A stretch of 64,000 bases of DNA from CALAED01 sp035765195 (GTDB lineage Bacteria; Actinomycetota; Actinomycetes; Streptosporangiales; Streptosporangiaceae), in NCBI GenBank assembly GCA_035765195.1, contig DASTYC010000007.1:392469-456468 (forward strand), given 5' to 3'. Below the pieces are notes generated by a model that did not search any database, was not told where the DNA came from, and saw nothing but the letters and a program-made list of their open reading frames with translations. Below, piece after piece: positions 18,214 to 25,920 of the stretch. Within the stretch, counting starts at the first letter, position 1. The number at the start of each line of letters is the position of its first letter. Position numbers and translations under genes: made by a program.

Positions 18214-18252
18214 TCACAACCCCGATTCGCATTCATCGCCCATTAACCGCAT
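18214..18252 (-). CDS. Possible 12-residue leader ORF upstream of the asparagine-synthetase-like gene
   Basis: An ATG at 18252, preceded by AGGAAAGGGAT, opens a 12-codon frame (MRLMGDECESGL) ending at TGA. It lies just after dhaL in the AT-richer gap. It may be a leader peptide or chance; it has no recognisable features of a peptide-product precursor. Confidence 0.2.
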   Translation of the reverse strand: MRLMGDECESGL

Positions 18253-18288
18253 ATCCCTTTCCTGACGGCCCGGGCGGGGCCACCAGGG

Positions 18289-18894
18289 TCAGGCGGCCGC
18301 GACCTCGGCGAGGGCGCGGAGTATGAGGGCCGTGGAGGCGGCGCCCGGATCCATGTGGCCGACGCTGCGCGGGCCGAGGTAGCTGGCCCGCCCCTTGCGC
18401 GCCTGGAGCGGGATCGTCGCGTCGGCGCCCTGCGCCGCGGCGGCCGCGGCGGCCCGGGCCGCGGCGGCCTGCCCCTCCGCCAGCGCGGCCTCGTACGCCT
18501 CGACTGCGGGGATGAGCGCGTCGACCATCGTCTTGTCGCCCGCGACGGCCTGACCGAGCTCCTGCACGCCATCGAGCGCGGCCCGCAGCGCCGCGCCCAG
18601 CCCCTGGGCGTCGACCGACTCCGCGTCACCCAGGGCCTTGCCCGCCCGGCGCAGCGCGGTGCCGTACAGCGGCCCGGACGCTCCGCCGGTCTTGGAGACG
18701 ATCGCCCGGCCGGCCGCCATCAGCGTCTTCCCCGGCGGCGCCCCGTCCGGGAGCGCGGCGACCGCCGCGGTGAACCCGCGGGCGAGGTTCAGCCCGTGGT
18801 CGCCGTCCCCGATCTCGGCGTCCAGTCGCGTCAGGCGGTCCGCGTCGGCCGTGACCAGCTCGGCCGCCCGCCGGATCCACTCGGCGACGTCCAT
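18289..18894 (-). CDS. dhaL: Dihydroxyacetone kinase ADP-binding subunit DhaL
   Basis: Carries a tightly bound ADP/ATP that phosphorylates dihydroxyacetone held by DhaK. The 201-residue all-helical protein shows the Mg-nucleotide motif LDAEIGDGDHGLN (Asp25, Asp30, Asp32) and the lid segments SKTGGASGPLYG and MDPGAAST. Length is normal. The start is supported by GGGAGGG. It lies 101 bases after dhaK on the same strand. Confidence 0.95.
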   Translation of the reverse strand: MDVAEWIRRAAELVTADADRLTRLDAEIGDGDHGLNLARGFTAAVAALPDGAPPGKTLMAAGRAIVSKTGGASGPLYGTALRRAGKALGDAESVDAQGLGAALRAALDGVQELGQAVAGDKTMVDALIPAVEAYEAALAEGQAAAARAAAAAAAQGADATIPLQARKGRASYLGPRSVGHMDPGAASTALILRALAEVAAA

Positions 18895-18913
18895 CGATCG
18901 CCCTCCCGTCCCT

Positions 18914-18950
18914 CCTGCTTTTCGGCCTGCCTTTCCGGCCTGCTTTCCGG
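18914..18950. repeat. Three 12-13-bp tandem units between dhaK and dhaL
   Basis: CCTGCTTTTCGG, CCTGCCTTTCCGG and CCTGCTTTCCGG follow one another in the dhaK-dhaL gap. The effect on expression is unknown. Confidence 0.75.
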
Positions 18951-18995
18951 CTCTCCGCCGGTCTTACCGCGCCGCGCCGGGCCGGGTGCCTGCCG

Positions 18996-19991
18996 TCACC
19001 GCCCCCAGCGCAGGCCGGGGGTCTCGACCGGGGCGTCCCACAACTGGGTCAGCTCCGGGGTGAGCCGGCACACCGAGATCATGCAGCCGGCCATCTCCAG
19101 GCTCGTCACGTAGTTGCCGACGAGCCGCCGCACGACCGTCACGTCGTGAGCGGCGAGCCAGCGCGCGGCCGCGTCGTACGCCACGTACTGCTCGATCAGC
19201 GGCGTGCCGCCCATGCCGTTGACCAGCACGAGCGTCTCGGCGCCCGACAGGGACATGTCCGCGTGGATCGCCGACAGCGCGGCGTCGACGATCTCGTTGG
19301 CCGACTGGAGCTTCGTCCGCTCCCTGCCCGGCTCGCCGTGGATGCCGATGCCGAGCTCCATCTCGTCCTCGCCGAGGTCGAACGTCGGCTCGCCGGCGGC
19401 CGGGACCGTGCAGGCCGACAGCGCCACCCCGAACGACCGGGTGCGTTCGTTGACCTCTCGGGCGGCGGCCGCGACCTCGGCCAGCCCGGCGCCCGCCTCG
19501 GCCAGCGCCCCGGCGATCTTCTCGACGAAGAGTGTCGCGCCGGTGCCGCGCCGCCCGGCGGTGTAGGTGCTGTCCTCGACGGCCACGTCGTCGTCGACCA
19601 CGACGGTGGCGACCTCGATGTCCTCGTCTTCGGCCAGCTCACCGGCCATTTTGAAGTTGAGCACGTCGCCCGTGTAGTTCTTGACGACGTGCAGCACCCC
19701 CTGGCCGCCCGAGACCGCCTGCGTGGCGGCGAAGATCTGGTCGGGCACCGGCGAGGTGAAGACCTCGCCCGGACATGCGGCGTCGAGCATGCCGAAGCCG
19801 ACGAATCCCGCGTGCAGCGGCTCGTGGCCCGACCCGCCCCCGGACACGAGGCCGACCTTGCCCTGGCGGGGCGCGTCGGCGCGTACGACGATCCTTTCGT
19901 CGACATCGACGCGCAACGATGGATGCGCCGCGGCGAGACCGCGCAACGCGTCGGGTACGACGTCCGCCGGTGCGTTGATGAGCTTTCTCAT
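18996..19991 (-). CDS. dhaK: Dihydroxyacetone kinase substrate-binding subunit DhaK
   Basis: Binds dihydroxyacetone as a hemiaminal on an active-site His and passes it to DhaL-ATP. The 331-residue protein contains GLVSGGGSGHEPLHAGFVG, NYTGDVLNF and the substrate-His loop LGIGIHGEPGRE near residue 215. Length fits single-domain DhaK of the PTS type. First gene of the dhaK-dhaL set, divergent from the PIG-L gene. glpD lies 38 kb away; no glycerol dehydrogenase is in the window. Confidence 0.96.
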   Translation of the reverse strand: MRKLINAPADVVPDALRGLAAAHPSLRVDVDERIVVRADAPRQGKVGLVSGGGSGHEPLHAGFVGFGMLDAACPGEVFTSPVPDQIFAATQAVSGGQGVLHVVKNYTGDVLNFKMAGELAEDEDIEVATVVVDDDVAVEDSTYTAGRRGTGATLFVEKIAGALAEAGAGLAEVAAAAREVNERTRSFGVALSACTVPAAGEPTFDLGEDEMELGIGIHGEPGRERTKLQSANEIVDAALSAIHADMSLSGAETLVLVNGMGGTPLIEQYVAYDAAARWLAAHDVTVVRRLVGNYVTSLEMAGCMISVCRLTPELTQLWDAPVETPGLRWGR

Positions 19992-20047
19992 ACTTTGATC
20001 CCTACCCCCTGTATGGTCCGGTCCGCCAGACCTTGTCCCGGCCTTCG

Positions 20048-20053
20048 TACGAT
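20048..20053 (+). promoter_or_regulatory. Candidate -10 box for a leaderless PIG-L gene
   Basis: TACGAT is followed by exactly six bases and the GTG at 20060, with no Shine-Dalgarno sequence between, the layout of a leaderless actinomycete message. Confidence 0.45.
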
Positions 20054-20059
20054 GGTCGG

Positions 20060-20788
20060 GTGATCAGTGTGCTTGGCGATGACGATGTACGGCGAGTCCT
20101 GGCGGTCATGGCGCATCCCGACGACGTCGATTTCTCTTCGGCGGGGACCGTCGCCACGTGGACCGACAAGGGCATCGAGGTCACCTACCTGATCGTGACC
20201 GATGGCGACGCGGGCGGCTTCGACCCCGCGGTGCCGCGCTCGCGGATAGCGGGCATCCGGCAGGCCGAGCAGACCGCGGCGGCCAAGTGCGTCGGGGTCG
20301 GCGACGTGCGGTTCCTCGGCTATCCCGACGGACGGGTGGAGGCGACGATCGACCTGCGCCGCGACATCGCCCGTGTGATCAGGCAGGTACGGCCGGACCG
20401 CGTGGTGATCCCGAATCCGGAGCGCAACCTCCAGCGCATCTACGCCAACCATCCCGACCACCGGGCCGTCGGCGCCGCCGCCCTCGACGCCGTCTACCCC
20501 GACGCGCGCAACCCGTTCGCCTTCCCCGAGCTGGCCGACCACGAAGGTCTCGAGGCGTGGACGGCACGTGAGGTGTGGATCTCGGGCGGACCCGAGCCCA
20601 ACCACCACATCGACGTCACCGACGTCTTCGACCGCAAGCTCGCCGCGCTGAAGGCCCACGTCAGCCAGACCGCCCACATGGACGGCCTGGAGGACATGCT
20701 GCGCGGCTGGCTCAGCGCGAACGCCCAGGCCGCCGGCATGCCCGAGGACCGCCTCGTGGAGACCTTCCAAGTCGTGCCGACACCCTGA
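20060..20788 (+). CDS. PIG-L family deacetylase
   Basis: A 242-residue zinc-dependent N-acetyl-sugar deacetylase family protein. The metal motif AHPDD (VMAHPDDVDFSSAGT) and the second His cluster NHPDHRAVG are both present. The family includes GlcNAc-PI deacetylases, MshB and Mca of mycothiol metabolism, and antibiotic-tailoring enzymes. The AHPDDVD form and lack of other MshB hallmarks leave the substrate open. The GTG at 20060 was preferred over an in-frame GTG at 20033 because the -10-like TACGAT lies between them. Confidence 0.9.
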   Translation: MISVLGDDDVRRVLAVMAHPDDVDFSSAGTVATWTDKGIEVTYLIVTDGDAGGFDPAVPRSRIAGIRQAEQTAAAKCVGVGDVRFLGYPDGRVEATIDLRRDIARVIRQVRPDRVVIPNPERNLQRIYANHPDHRAVGAAALDAVYPDARNPFAFPELADHEGLEAWTAREVWISGGPEPNHHIDVTDVFDRKLAALKAHVSQTAHMDGLEDMLRGWLSANAQAAGMPEDRLVETFQVVPTP

Positions 20789-20834
20789 CCTGACCGCCCC
20801 CATCCCCCCGCTCCGTTCACGGTGGAGAAGTGCC

Positions 20835-21782
20835 GTGCCTGTAAAGATCCTGCTCGACTGCGACACGGGCATCGACGACGCGATCACGTTGCTCTACCTC
20901 TCCGCGCTGGCCCGGACCGGCGAGGTCGAGCTGGCCGCCGTCGGCACGGTGCACGGCAACGTCGACCCCCGCACCGGCGCGCTCAATACGCTGCGCCTGT
21001 TCGAGCTGACCGGCGTCCGGGACGTTCCGGTGGCGGTCGGCGCCGCCCGGCCGATGGCGCAGGACGTGCACTACGCCGCCGACTTCCACGGCGTGGACGG
21101 GCTCGGCGACACCCAGATGCCGGCACCCAAGGGCGAGCCGACGCTCGCCTCGGCGCCGGAACAGATCGTCCGGCTGGCCCGCGAGCGTCCCGGCGAGCTG
21201 ACGCTGCTGGCCATCGGCCCGCTGACCAACCTCGGCGTGGCGCTGCTGCTCGAACCGCGGCTGCCCGAGCTGATCCGCGAGGTCGTCATCATGGGCGGCG
21301 CGTTCGACCACCCCGGCAACATCACCACCCACGCCGAGGCCAACATCTGGCACGATCCGGAAGCGGCCGACCTGGTGTTCAACGCCGGCTGGCCGATCGT
21401 GCTCGTGCCGCTCGACGCCACCCATCCCACCGCGGTCGACGCCGCCTGGCTGGGCCGGCTGTCGGACGGCGGCACCGATGTGGCCCGCTTCGCGAGCGGC
21501 ATCCTGGACTTCTACGTCCGGGCCTACACGCCGATCCTGGGCCGGCGCGGCTGCGTCATCCACGACGCGCTGGCCGCGATGGTCTCGGTCGACCCCGGCC
21601 TGGGCGCCTACGCCGTACGCCCTGTGCACGTCGAGCTGCGCGGCGCGCACACGCGCGGCGCGACGCTGTGGGACGCGCGGACGGTGCCGGCCACCACGGC
21701 CAGACGCGAAGTGAAGGTGCTGGTCCGCGGCGACGCGCCGGCCTTCAAGGAACGGCTGCTGAGCTCGATCCTGTCGCTCTAG
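20835..21782 (+). CDS. Nucleoside hydrolase (inosine-uridine type)
   Basis: A 315-residue member of the IUNH family that hydrolyses N-ribosidic bonds of nucleosides. The calcium-binding signature DCDTGIDDA is at residues 8-16; TLLAIGPLTNL and VVIMGGAF are conserved core strands, and a late Asp in CVIHDALAA completes the calcium site. The role is probably nucleoside salvage. The GTG start is supported by GGTGGAGAAG a few bases upstream. It lies 46 bp after the PIG-L gene, so the two may be co-transcribed. Confidence 0.94.
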   Translation: MPVKILLDCDTGIDDAITLLYLSALARTGEVELAAVGTVHGNVDPRTGALNTLRLFELTGVRDVPVAVGAARPMAQDVHYAADFHGVDGLGDTQMPAPKGEPTLASAPEQIVRLARERPGELTLLAIGPLTNLGVALLLEPRLPELIREVVIMGGAFDHPGNITTHAEANIWHDPEAADLVFNAGWPIVLVPLDATHPTAVDAAWLGRLSDGGTDVARFASGILDFYVRAYTPILGRRGCVIHDALAAMVSVDPGLGAYAVRPVHVELRGAHTRGATLWDARTVPATTARREVKVLVRGDAPAFKERLLSSILSL

Positions 21783-21788
21783 CGACCG

Positions 21789-22445
21789 CTATCCGCCGAC
21801 GCGGGTGAGGTCGGCGCCGGCGACGATCTGCTGGTAGGCGGCCGCGTACTGGGGGTTGGCCGAGAGCGTGTAGAAGACGACGCGTTTGGCCGGCGCGAAC
21901 CACAGCTTCACCGTGAACGCCCTGCCGCTGGTGCAGGGCACCTCCCACTGCCGGTAGGCGAGCGCGGTGCCGTCGGCGGCGCGCACCGTGGATCGTACGG
22001 CGAGCCGGGCGCGGGCCTGGTCGGCGTGGTCGGGCGGGACGGCGTTCGCGGCGTAGCAGACCGGCGGCGCGCTGCCCTGCCAGCCGCTCGCCCGGTCGAG
22101 CGTGCCGGCCGGCCAGGCGCCCGCGCCGACCGTCTTGATCGTCAGCGGGCCGCCGAGGCAGGACACCTGGTCGGGCGGGAGCGCGCACGTCGAGTCGCGC
22201 ACCACGGGCCCGAGCCGCCAGCCCGCGGGCAGCACCATCTCCAAGCCGCGGAACGCGACGCGCTTGCCCGTCGGCTTCGGCCGGGGGGAGCGGACCCCGC
22301 CGGGCGGCGGCGCCACGGTCTGGGTGACGACGGGTCGCGGCGTCTCGGCCGGGCCGCGCAGCACGCCGCCGCTGCCGCAGCCCGCCATCGCGGCCATCGC
22401 CGCCACCGCCGGTCCCGCGACAAGCGCCCCGCGCGCCAGCCTCAT
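21789..22445 (-). CDS. Putative lipoprotein, function unknown
   Basis: A 218-residue protein with a lipoprotein signal: basic start, hydrophobic run and lipobox MAGC with the acylated Cys at residue 23. A Pro-rich linker (about 38-60) leads to a globular domain with four further Cys that may pair. I do not recognise the family. It stands alone, convergent with the nucleoside hydrolase (6-bp gap) and divergent from the first carbonic anhydrase. Confidence 0.8.
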   Translation of the reverse strand: MRLARGALVAGPAVAAMAAMAGCGSGGVLRGPAETPRPVVTQTVAPPPGGVRSPRPKPTGKRVAFRGLEMVLPAGWRLGPVVRDSTCALPPDQVSCLGGPLTIKTVGAGAWPAGTLDRASGWQGSAPPVCYAANAVPPDHADQARARLAVRSTVRAADGTALAYRQWEVPCTSGRAFTVKLWFAPAKRVVFYTLSANPQYAAAYQQIVAGADLTRVGG

Positions 22446-22569
22446 GCCTCACCTCCCGGCCCCTGGGCCGTGCCCTAGTCTGCCCGCAGCACGGCGACGA
22501 TGTGGTAACGGCGACGCCCTCGATGGCACGGCACTTTTCCGCACATTCGATTAAGGGAACGACGCAGTC

Positions 22570-23064
22570 ATGTCGGCGATTGACGATTTCCTGCAGAACG
22601 CCAAGCGCTATCAGAGCACCTTCACCAAAGGCAACTTGTTGTCGCCGCCCGCCCGGCGGGCCGCGATCGTCGCCTGCATGGACGCCCGGCTGAACGTCTT
22701 TGGGCTGCTCGGCCTGTCCGAGGGCGACGCGCACATCATCCGCAACGCGGGCGGCGTGATCACCCCTGACACGATCAGGTCGCTGTCGATCAGCCAGCGG
22801 CTGCTGCGCACCCAGGAGATCATGCTGATCCACCACACCGACTGCGGCATGCTCACCATCACCGACGACGAGTACCGCGGCCGGCTGCGCGCCGACACCG
22901 GCGTCGAGCCCGACTGGGACGTCGGCGCCTTCACCGACCTCGACCAGGACGTACGCGAGTCCATTCAGCGGATCAGGCTCAGCCCGTTCATCCCGCAGGT
23001 AGAGGTGGTGCGCGGCTTCGTCTACGACGTGCAGACCGGCGGGCTCCGCGAAGTCCAGCCCTGA
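22570..23064 (+). CDS. Beta-carbonic anhydrase, copy 1
   Basis: Small beta-class enzyme hydrating CO2 to bicarbonate. The 164-residue protein shows zinc ligands Cys36, His89 and Cys92 (VACMDARLN and IHHTDCGM) with Asp38/Arg40 as the catalytic dyad. Size and motifs match the mycobacterial Rv1284 type. The ATG follows AAGGGA. A second copy of equal length lies 249 bp downstream in the same orientation; by eye about two thirds of residues are identical, marking a tandem duplication. Confidence 0.95.
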   Translation: MSAIDDFLQNAKRYQSTFTKGNLLSPPARRAAIVACMDARLNVFGLLGLSEGDAHIIRNAGGVITPDTIRSLSISQRLLRTQEIMLIHHTDCGMLTITDDEYRGRLRADTGVEPDWDVGAFTDLDQDVRESIQRIRLSPFIPQVEVVRGFVYDVQTGGLREVQP

Positions 23065-23099
23065 CCGAACTCCACATGATCGACCGGCCATGGGGGGCA

Positions 23100-23128
23100 T
23101 TGCCCGAAGCATCCCGTCGTGGTGTGAT
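23100..23128 (+). promoter_or_regulatory. Promoter candidate for the leader ORF and second carbonic anhydrase
   Basis: TTGCCC (23100-23105) and TGTGAT (23123-23128) are 17 bases apart, each matching four of six consensus bases, and six bases before the ATG at 23135. The geometry predicts a leaderless transcript beginning at that ATG. Confidence 0.5.
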
Positions 23129-23134
23129 CGACGC

Positions 23135-23215
23135 ATGACCTCCGGGCCCGGCTCATTGCTCGACGTCTTCTGGGCGACGCGCCGGCTCGATCTCTTCGAC
23201 CAGCTCTGTCGTTAG
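23135..23215 (+). CDS. 26-residue leader-peptide candidate ending in Cys-Arg
   Basis: A small open frame from ATG to TAG, with no ribosome site but placed exactly for leaderless translation from the promoter above. It ends TRRLDLFDQLCR. Short actinomycete leader peptides with an Arg-Arg/His-x-Asp-Leu core and terminal Cys are known upstream of sulfur-metabolism genes, where translation is thought to sense cysteine; the resemblance is suggestive only. It is followed by a GC hairpin and the second carbonic anhydrase. Confidence 0.4.
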   Translation: MTSGPGSLLDVFWATRRLDLFDQLCR

Positions 23216-23229
23216 GGCCGTACGCGCCT

Positions 23230-23254
23230 GGGCGCCCCTGCGCGCGCCGCGCCC
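23230..23254 (+). promoter_or_regulatory. Hairpin between leader ORF and carbonic anhydrase 2
   Basis: GGGCGC (23230-23235) pairs with GCGCCC (23249-23254) around a 13-base GC-rich loop, 15 bases after the leader stop. It could act as an attenuator or block access to the downstream gene. Confidence 0.3.
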
Positions 23255-23312
23255 GGCCCCGTGCGGCCCGCTCCGCCCCGTTCAACCCCCTCGACGACAG
23301 GAGCGACGCATC

Positions 23313-23807
23313 GTGTCCGTCACCGACGAACTCCTCCAGAACGCGCAGAGCTACGCCGCCTCCTTCGACAAGGGCGACCTGCCGATGCCGCCCGGCCGCT
23401 CGATCGCCGTCGTCGCCTGCATGGACGCCCGGCTGAACGTCTACGGGCTGCTCGGCCTGTCCGAGGGCGACGCCCACGTCATCCGCAACGCCGGCGGCGT
23501 GATCACCGCGGACGAGATCAGGTCGCTGGCGATCTCGCAGCGGCTGCTCGGCACACAGGAGATCATGCTGATCCACCACACCGACTGCGGCATGCTCACG
23601 TTCACCGACGACGAGTTCCGCGCCCAGGTCCTGGCCGACACCGGGGTCAAGCCGGAGTGGGCGGCCGAGGCCTTCCCCGACCTCGAGCAGGACGTACGGC
23701 AGTCCATCGCGCGGATCAAGGCCAGCCCGTTCATCCCGCGCAAGGACTCCGTCCGGGGCTTCGTCTACGACGTCGGCAGCGGCTCGCTGAGCGAGGTTCG
23801 GCCCTGA
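23313..23807 (+). CDS. Beta-carbonic anhydrase, copy 2
   Basis: A 164-residue paralogue of the upstream enzyme with the same zinc and catalytic residues (Cys36, Asp38, Arg40, His89, Cys92). Divergence concentrates in the N-terminal 30 residues and around 105-125. The GTG start lies about 10 bases after ACAGGAG. It ends 16 bp from the converging response-regulator gene. Confidence 0.95.
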   Translation: MSVTDELLQNAQSYAASFDKGDLPMPPGRSIAVVACMDARLNVYGLLGLSEGDAHVIRNAGGVITADEIRSLAISQRLLGTQEIMLIHHTDCGMLTFTDDEFRAQVLADTGVKPEWAAEAFPDLEQDVRQSIARIKASPFIPRKDSVRGFVYDVGSGSLSEVRP

Positions 23808-23823
23808 CGAAGACTCCTCGCGG

Positions 23824-24453
23824 TCAGACGAGGCGGCGTGCGGCGGCCCAGCGCGACAGCTCGTGGCGGTTGGACAGCTGCAGCTTGCGCAGGACGCTCG
23901 AAACGTGGGTTTCCACCGTCTTGACCGAGATGTACAGCTCGCGGGCGATCTCCTTGTACGCGTAGCCGCGGGCGATCAGCCGCAGCACCTCGCGCTCGCG
24001 CTGCGTCAGCTGATCGAGTTCGGGGTCGATCGACGGCGCGTCGGTGGCGGCGAACGCGTCGAGTACGAAGCCGGCCAGCCGCGGGGAGAACACCGCGTCG
24101 TCGTCGGCCACCCGGCCGATCGCGTCGGTCAGCTCCGGCCCGGAGATCGTCTTGGTGACGTAGCCGCGGGCGCCGCCCCGTACGACGCCGATGACGTCTT
24201 CGGCGGCGTCCGAAACCGACAGCGCCAGGAACCGCGCCGTGACGTGGCCGTGCAGCCTGCGCAGCACCTCGATGCCGCCGCCTCCCGGCAGGTGGACGTC
24301 GAGGAGCACGACGTCGGGCGCCGCCGCCGTGATCACCTCCACGGCCGAGTCGACGTCGCCCGCCTCCCCCACGACCTCGATGCCGGGCCCCAGTTCGGTC
24401 TTGACGCCGGTACGGAACATCTGGTGGTCGTCCACCAGCACTACCCGTGTCAT
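23824..24453 (-). CDS. LuxR/NarL-family response regulator of an envelope-stress (LiaR-like) system
   Basis: A 209-residue regulator with a receiver domain (1-120; phospho-acceptor Asp52 in LLDVHLPGGGG, acidic pair Asp8-Asp9) and a C-terminal LuxR HTH (about 146-207; TQREREVLRLIARG and SVKTVETHVSSVLRKL). It lies 16 bp after the PspC-histidine kinase gene, its cognate sensor. Its DNA target is plausibly the palindrome TCAGGGGTCTCCCTGA found upstream of both halves of this locus. Confidence 0.94.
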   Translation of the reverse strand: MTRVVLVDDHQMFRTGVKTELGPGIEVVGEAGDVDSAVEVITAAAPDVVLLDVHLPGGGGIEVLRRLHGHVTARFLALSVSDAAEDVIGVVRGGARGYVTKTISGPELTDAIGRVADDDAVFSPRLAGFVLDAFAATDAPSIDPELDQLTQREREVLRLIARGYAYKEIARELYISVKTVETHVSSVLRKLQLSNRHELSRWAAARRLV

Positions 24454-24469
24454 GGTCTTCGCCTCACCG

Positions 24470-25633
24470 TCATGAGTGCTTCAGCTCCAGCCGGACCTCG
24501 GTGCCCTCGCCGGGGGCGGTGCGGACCGTGGCCGTGCCGCCGTTGCGCTCCATCCGTCCGATGATGGACCCTCGCACGCCCATCCTGTCCTCCGGGATCG
24601 CGTCCAGGTCGAAGCCCTTGCCCCGGTCCCGTACATAGATCGCGACGTCGTCGCCGGAGACCTCGGCGTACACCGACACCGACGGGGCCTCCGCGTACTT
24701 CGCCGCGTTCACCATCGCCTCGCGGGCGGCCTGCAGCATGGCGCCGAGCGCGGCGGTCAGCGGGCAGTCGCCCACGCACACGACCTCGATCGGCACGCCG
24801 TGATCGTCCTCGACCTCCCCCGCGATCTTCTGTACCGCCGCGGCCAGCGTCTGGTCGGGGTCGGCGCGCGGGGCGTACAGCCAGCTGCGCAGCTCGCGCT
24901 CCTGCGAACGGGCGAGGCGCTGCACCTCGCGGGTGTCGTGTGCGCTGCGCTGGATCAGGGTCAGCGTGTGCAGGACCGAATCGTGGACGTGCGCGGCCAG
25001 TTCGGCCCGCTCCTGGGAGCGGATGCGCTCCCTGCGCTCGACGTCGAGGTCCTGCCACAGCCGCATCAGCCACGGTGTGGCGATCACCGCGACCCCGGAA
25101 AGGATGACCGCGGTGGCGATGAGCACCTCGCGGGCCTCCGTGGCGTTCACGCTCTGGGCGACGAAGCCGCCGATGCCGCCGATGACCAGGAAGGCGCCGA
25201 GCAGGCTGCGCAGCCACATCCGGCGGAGCGGGACCGTGGTGGTCCGCAGCCAGCGCTGCCGCTGGTTTCTGTCGGCCTGCTGCCACAGCACCGCGGCCCC
25301 GATGCCCCCGGCGACCAGCGGCCACAGCGCGGCCTTGGCCAGCCCGGAGGCCCAGGTGAGAAAGGACAGGCCGAGGATGAGCGCGCCGTAGGCGGCGAAC
25401 TGGGTCCAGTCGCGCTGCGCCGGCTCGTCGCGGCGCGGGACGAGCACCCACAGCGCGATGTACGCGGCGACGCCGACGCCACCCGCGATGATCAGCAGTG
25501 AGAAGGCCAGCCGGACGATCACCACCTCGAGGCCGAGGTGGTCGGCGATGCCGCGGCACACCCCGGCGACCAGCCGGCCATTGGCCCGCCGGTCCAGCCG
25601 CGGTGTCTCCTCGACGCTCGTCGCCTCGCTCAT
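24470..25633 (-). CDS. Sensor histidine kinase with N-terminal PspC domain (LiaS/EsrS-like)
   Basis: A 387-residue membrane kinase. Residues about 10-70 form a PspC domain (RRANGRLVAGVCRGIADHLG plus a TM segment), followed by four more hydrophobic segments to about 195. A HisKA_3 dimerisation helix carries phospho-acceptor His217 (AAHVHDSVLHT), and the HATPase domain ends the protein (DRGKGFDLDAIPEDR). Systems of this design sense cell-envelope damage in actinobacteria and firmicutes. The ATG at 25633 was chosen; an in-frame extension to 25729 looks non-coding. First gene of the kinase-regulator operon. Confidence 0.93.
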   Translation of the reverse strand: MSEATSVEETPRLDRRANGRLVAGVCRGIADHLGLEVVIVRLAFSLLIIAGGVGVAAYIALWVLVPRRDEPAQRDWTQFAAYGALILGLSFLTWASGLAKAALWPLVAGGIGAAVLWQQADRNQRQRWLRTTTVPLRRMWLRSLLGAFLVIGGIGGFVAQSVNATEAREVLIATAVILSGVAVIATPWLMRLWQDLDVERRERIRSQERAELAAHVHDSVLHTLTLIQRSAHDTREVQRLARSQERELRSWLYAPRADPDQTLAAAVQKIAGEVEDDHGVPIEVVCVGDCPLTAALGAMLQAAREAMVNAAKYAEAPSVSVYAEVSGDDVAIYVRDRGKGFDLDAIPEDRMGVRGSIIGRMERNGGTATVRTAPGEGTEVRLELKHS

Positions 25634-25773
25634 CCGGTGCCGTTCCCGCCCGATCCCATCCATCCGCGGTATGTGGTCCGCCTTGAATGTCTTGAATGGA
25701 TAGTCACACGTGCGGGCGCCGAATGGCATCGGGGCCGCTCCCTGGACATCCGGCGGCCGACCTCAGGGACGTC

Positions 25774-25789
25774 TCAGGGGTCTCCCTGA
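25774..25789. promoter_or_regulatory. Palindromic operator candidate upstream of the kinase-regulator operon
   Basis: TCAGGGGTCTCCCTGA is a perfect inverted repeat (TCAGGG-4-CCCTGA) 141 bases before the kinase start and 131 bases before the MDMPI gene. A further TCAGGG half site is at 25763-25768. A 14-of-16 identical copy lies before the divergent PspC gene. Confidence 0.6.
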
Positions 25790-25920
25790 CTTCGGAACCG
25801 ACCCGGCGGATCACGAGGTGATCGGCGAGTCGCCTGTCGCGCCGATCCACAGGCCACCGATGAGTTCGACCGGCACGCCGAGTCAGTACCAGCACAACGA
25901 ACCTGCGAAAGGAACAACCC

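Noticed and set aside
20060..20788. MshB (mycothiol deacetylase) assignment
   Set aside because: Only the general PIG-L motifs are visible; nothing specific to MshB, and no mycothiol genes are adjacent.
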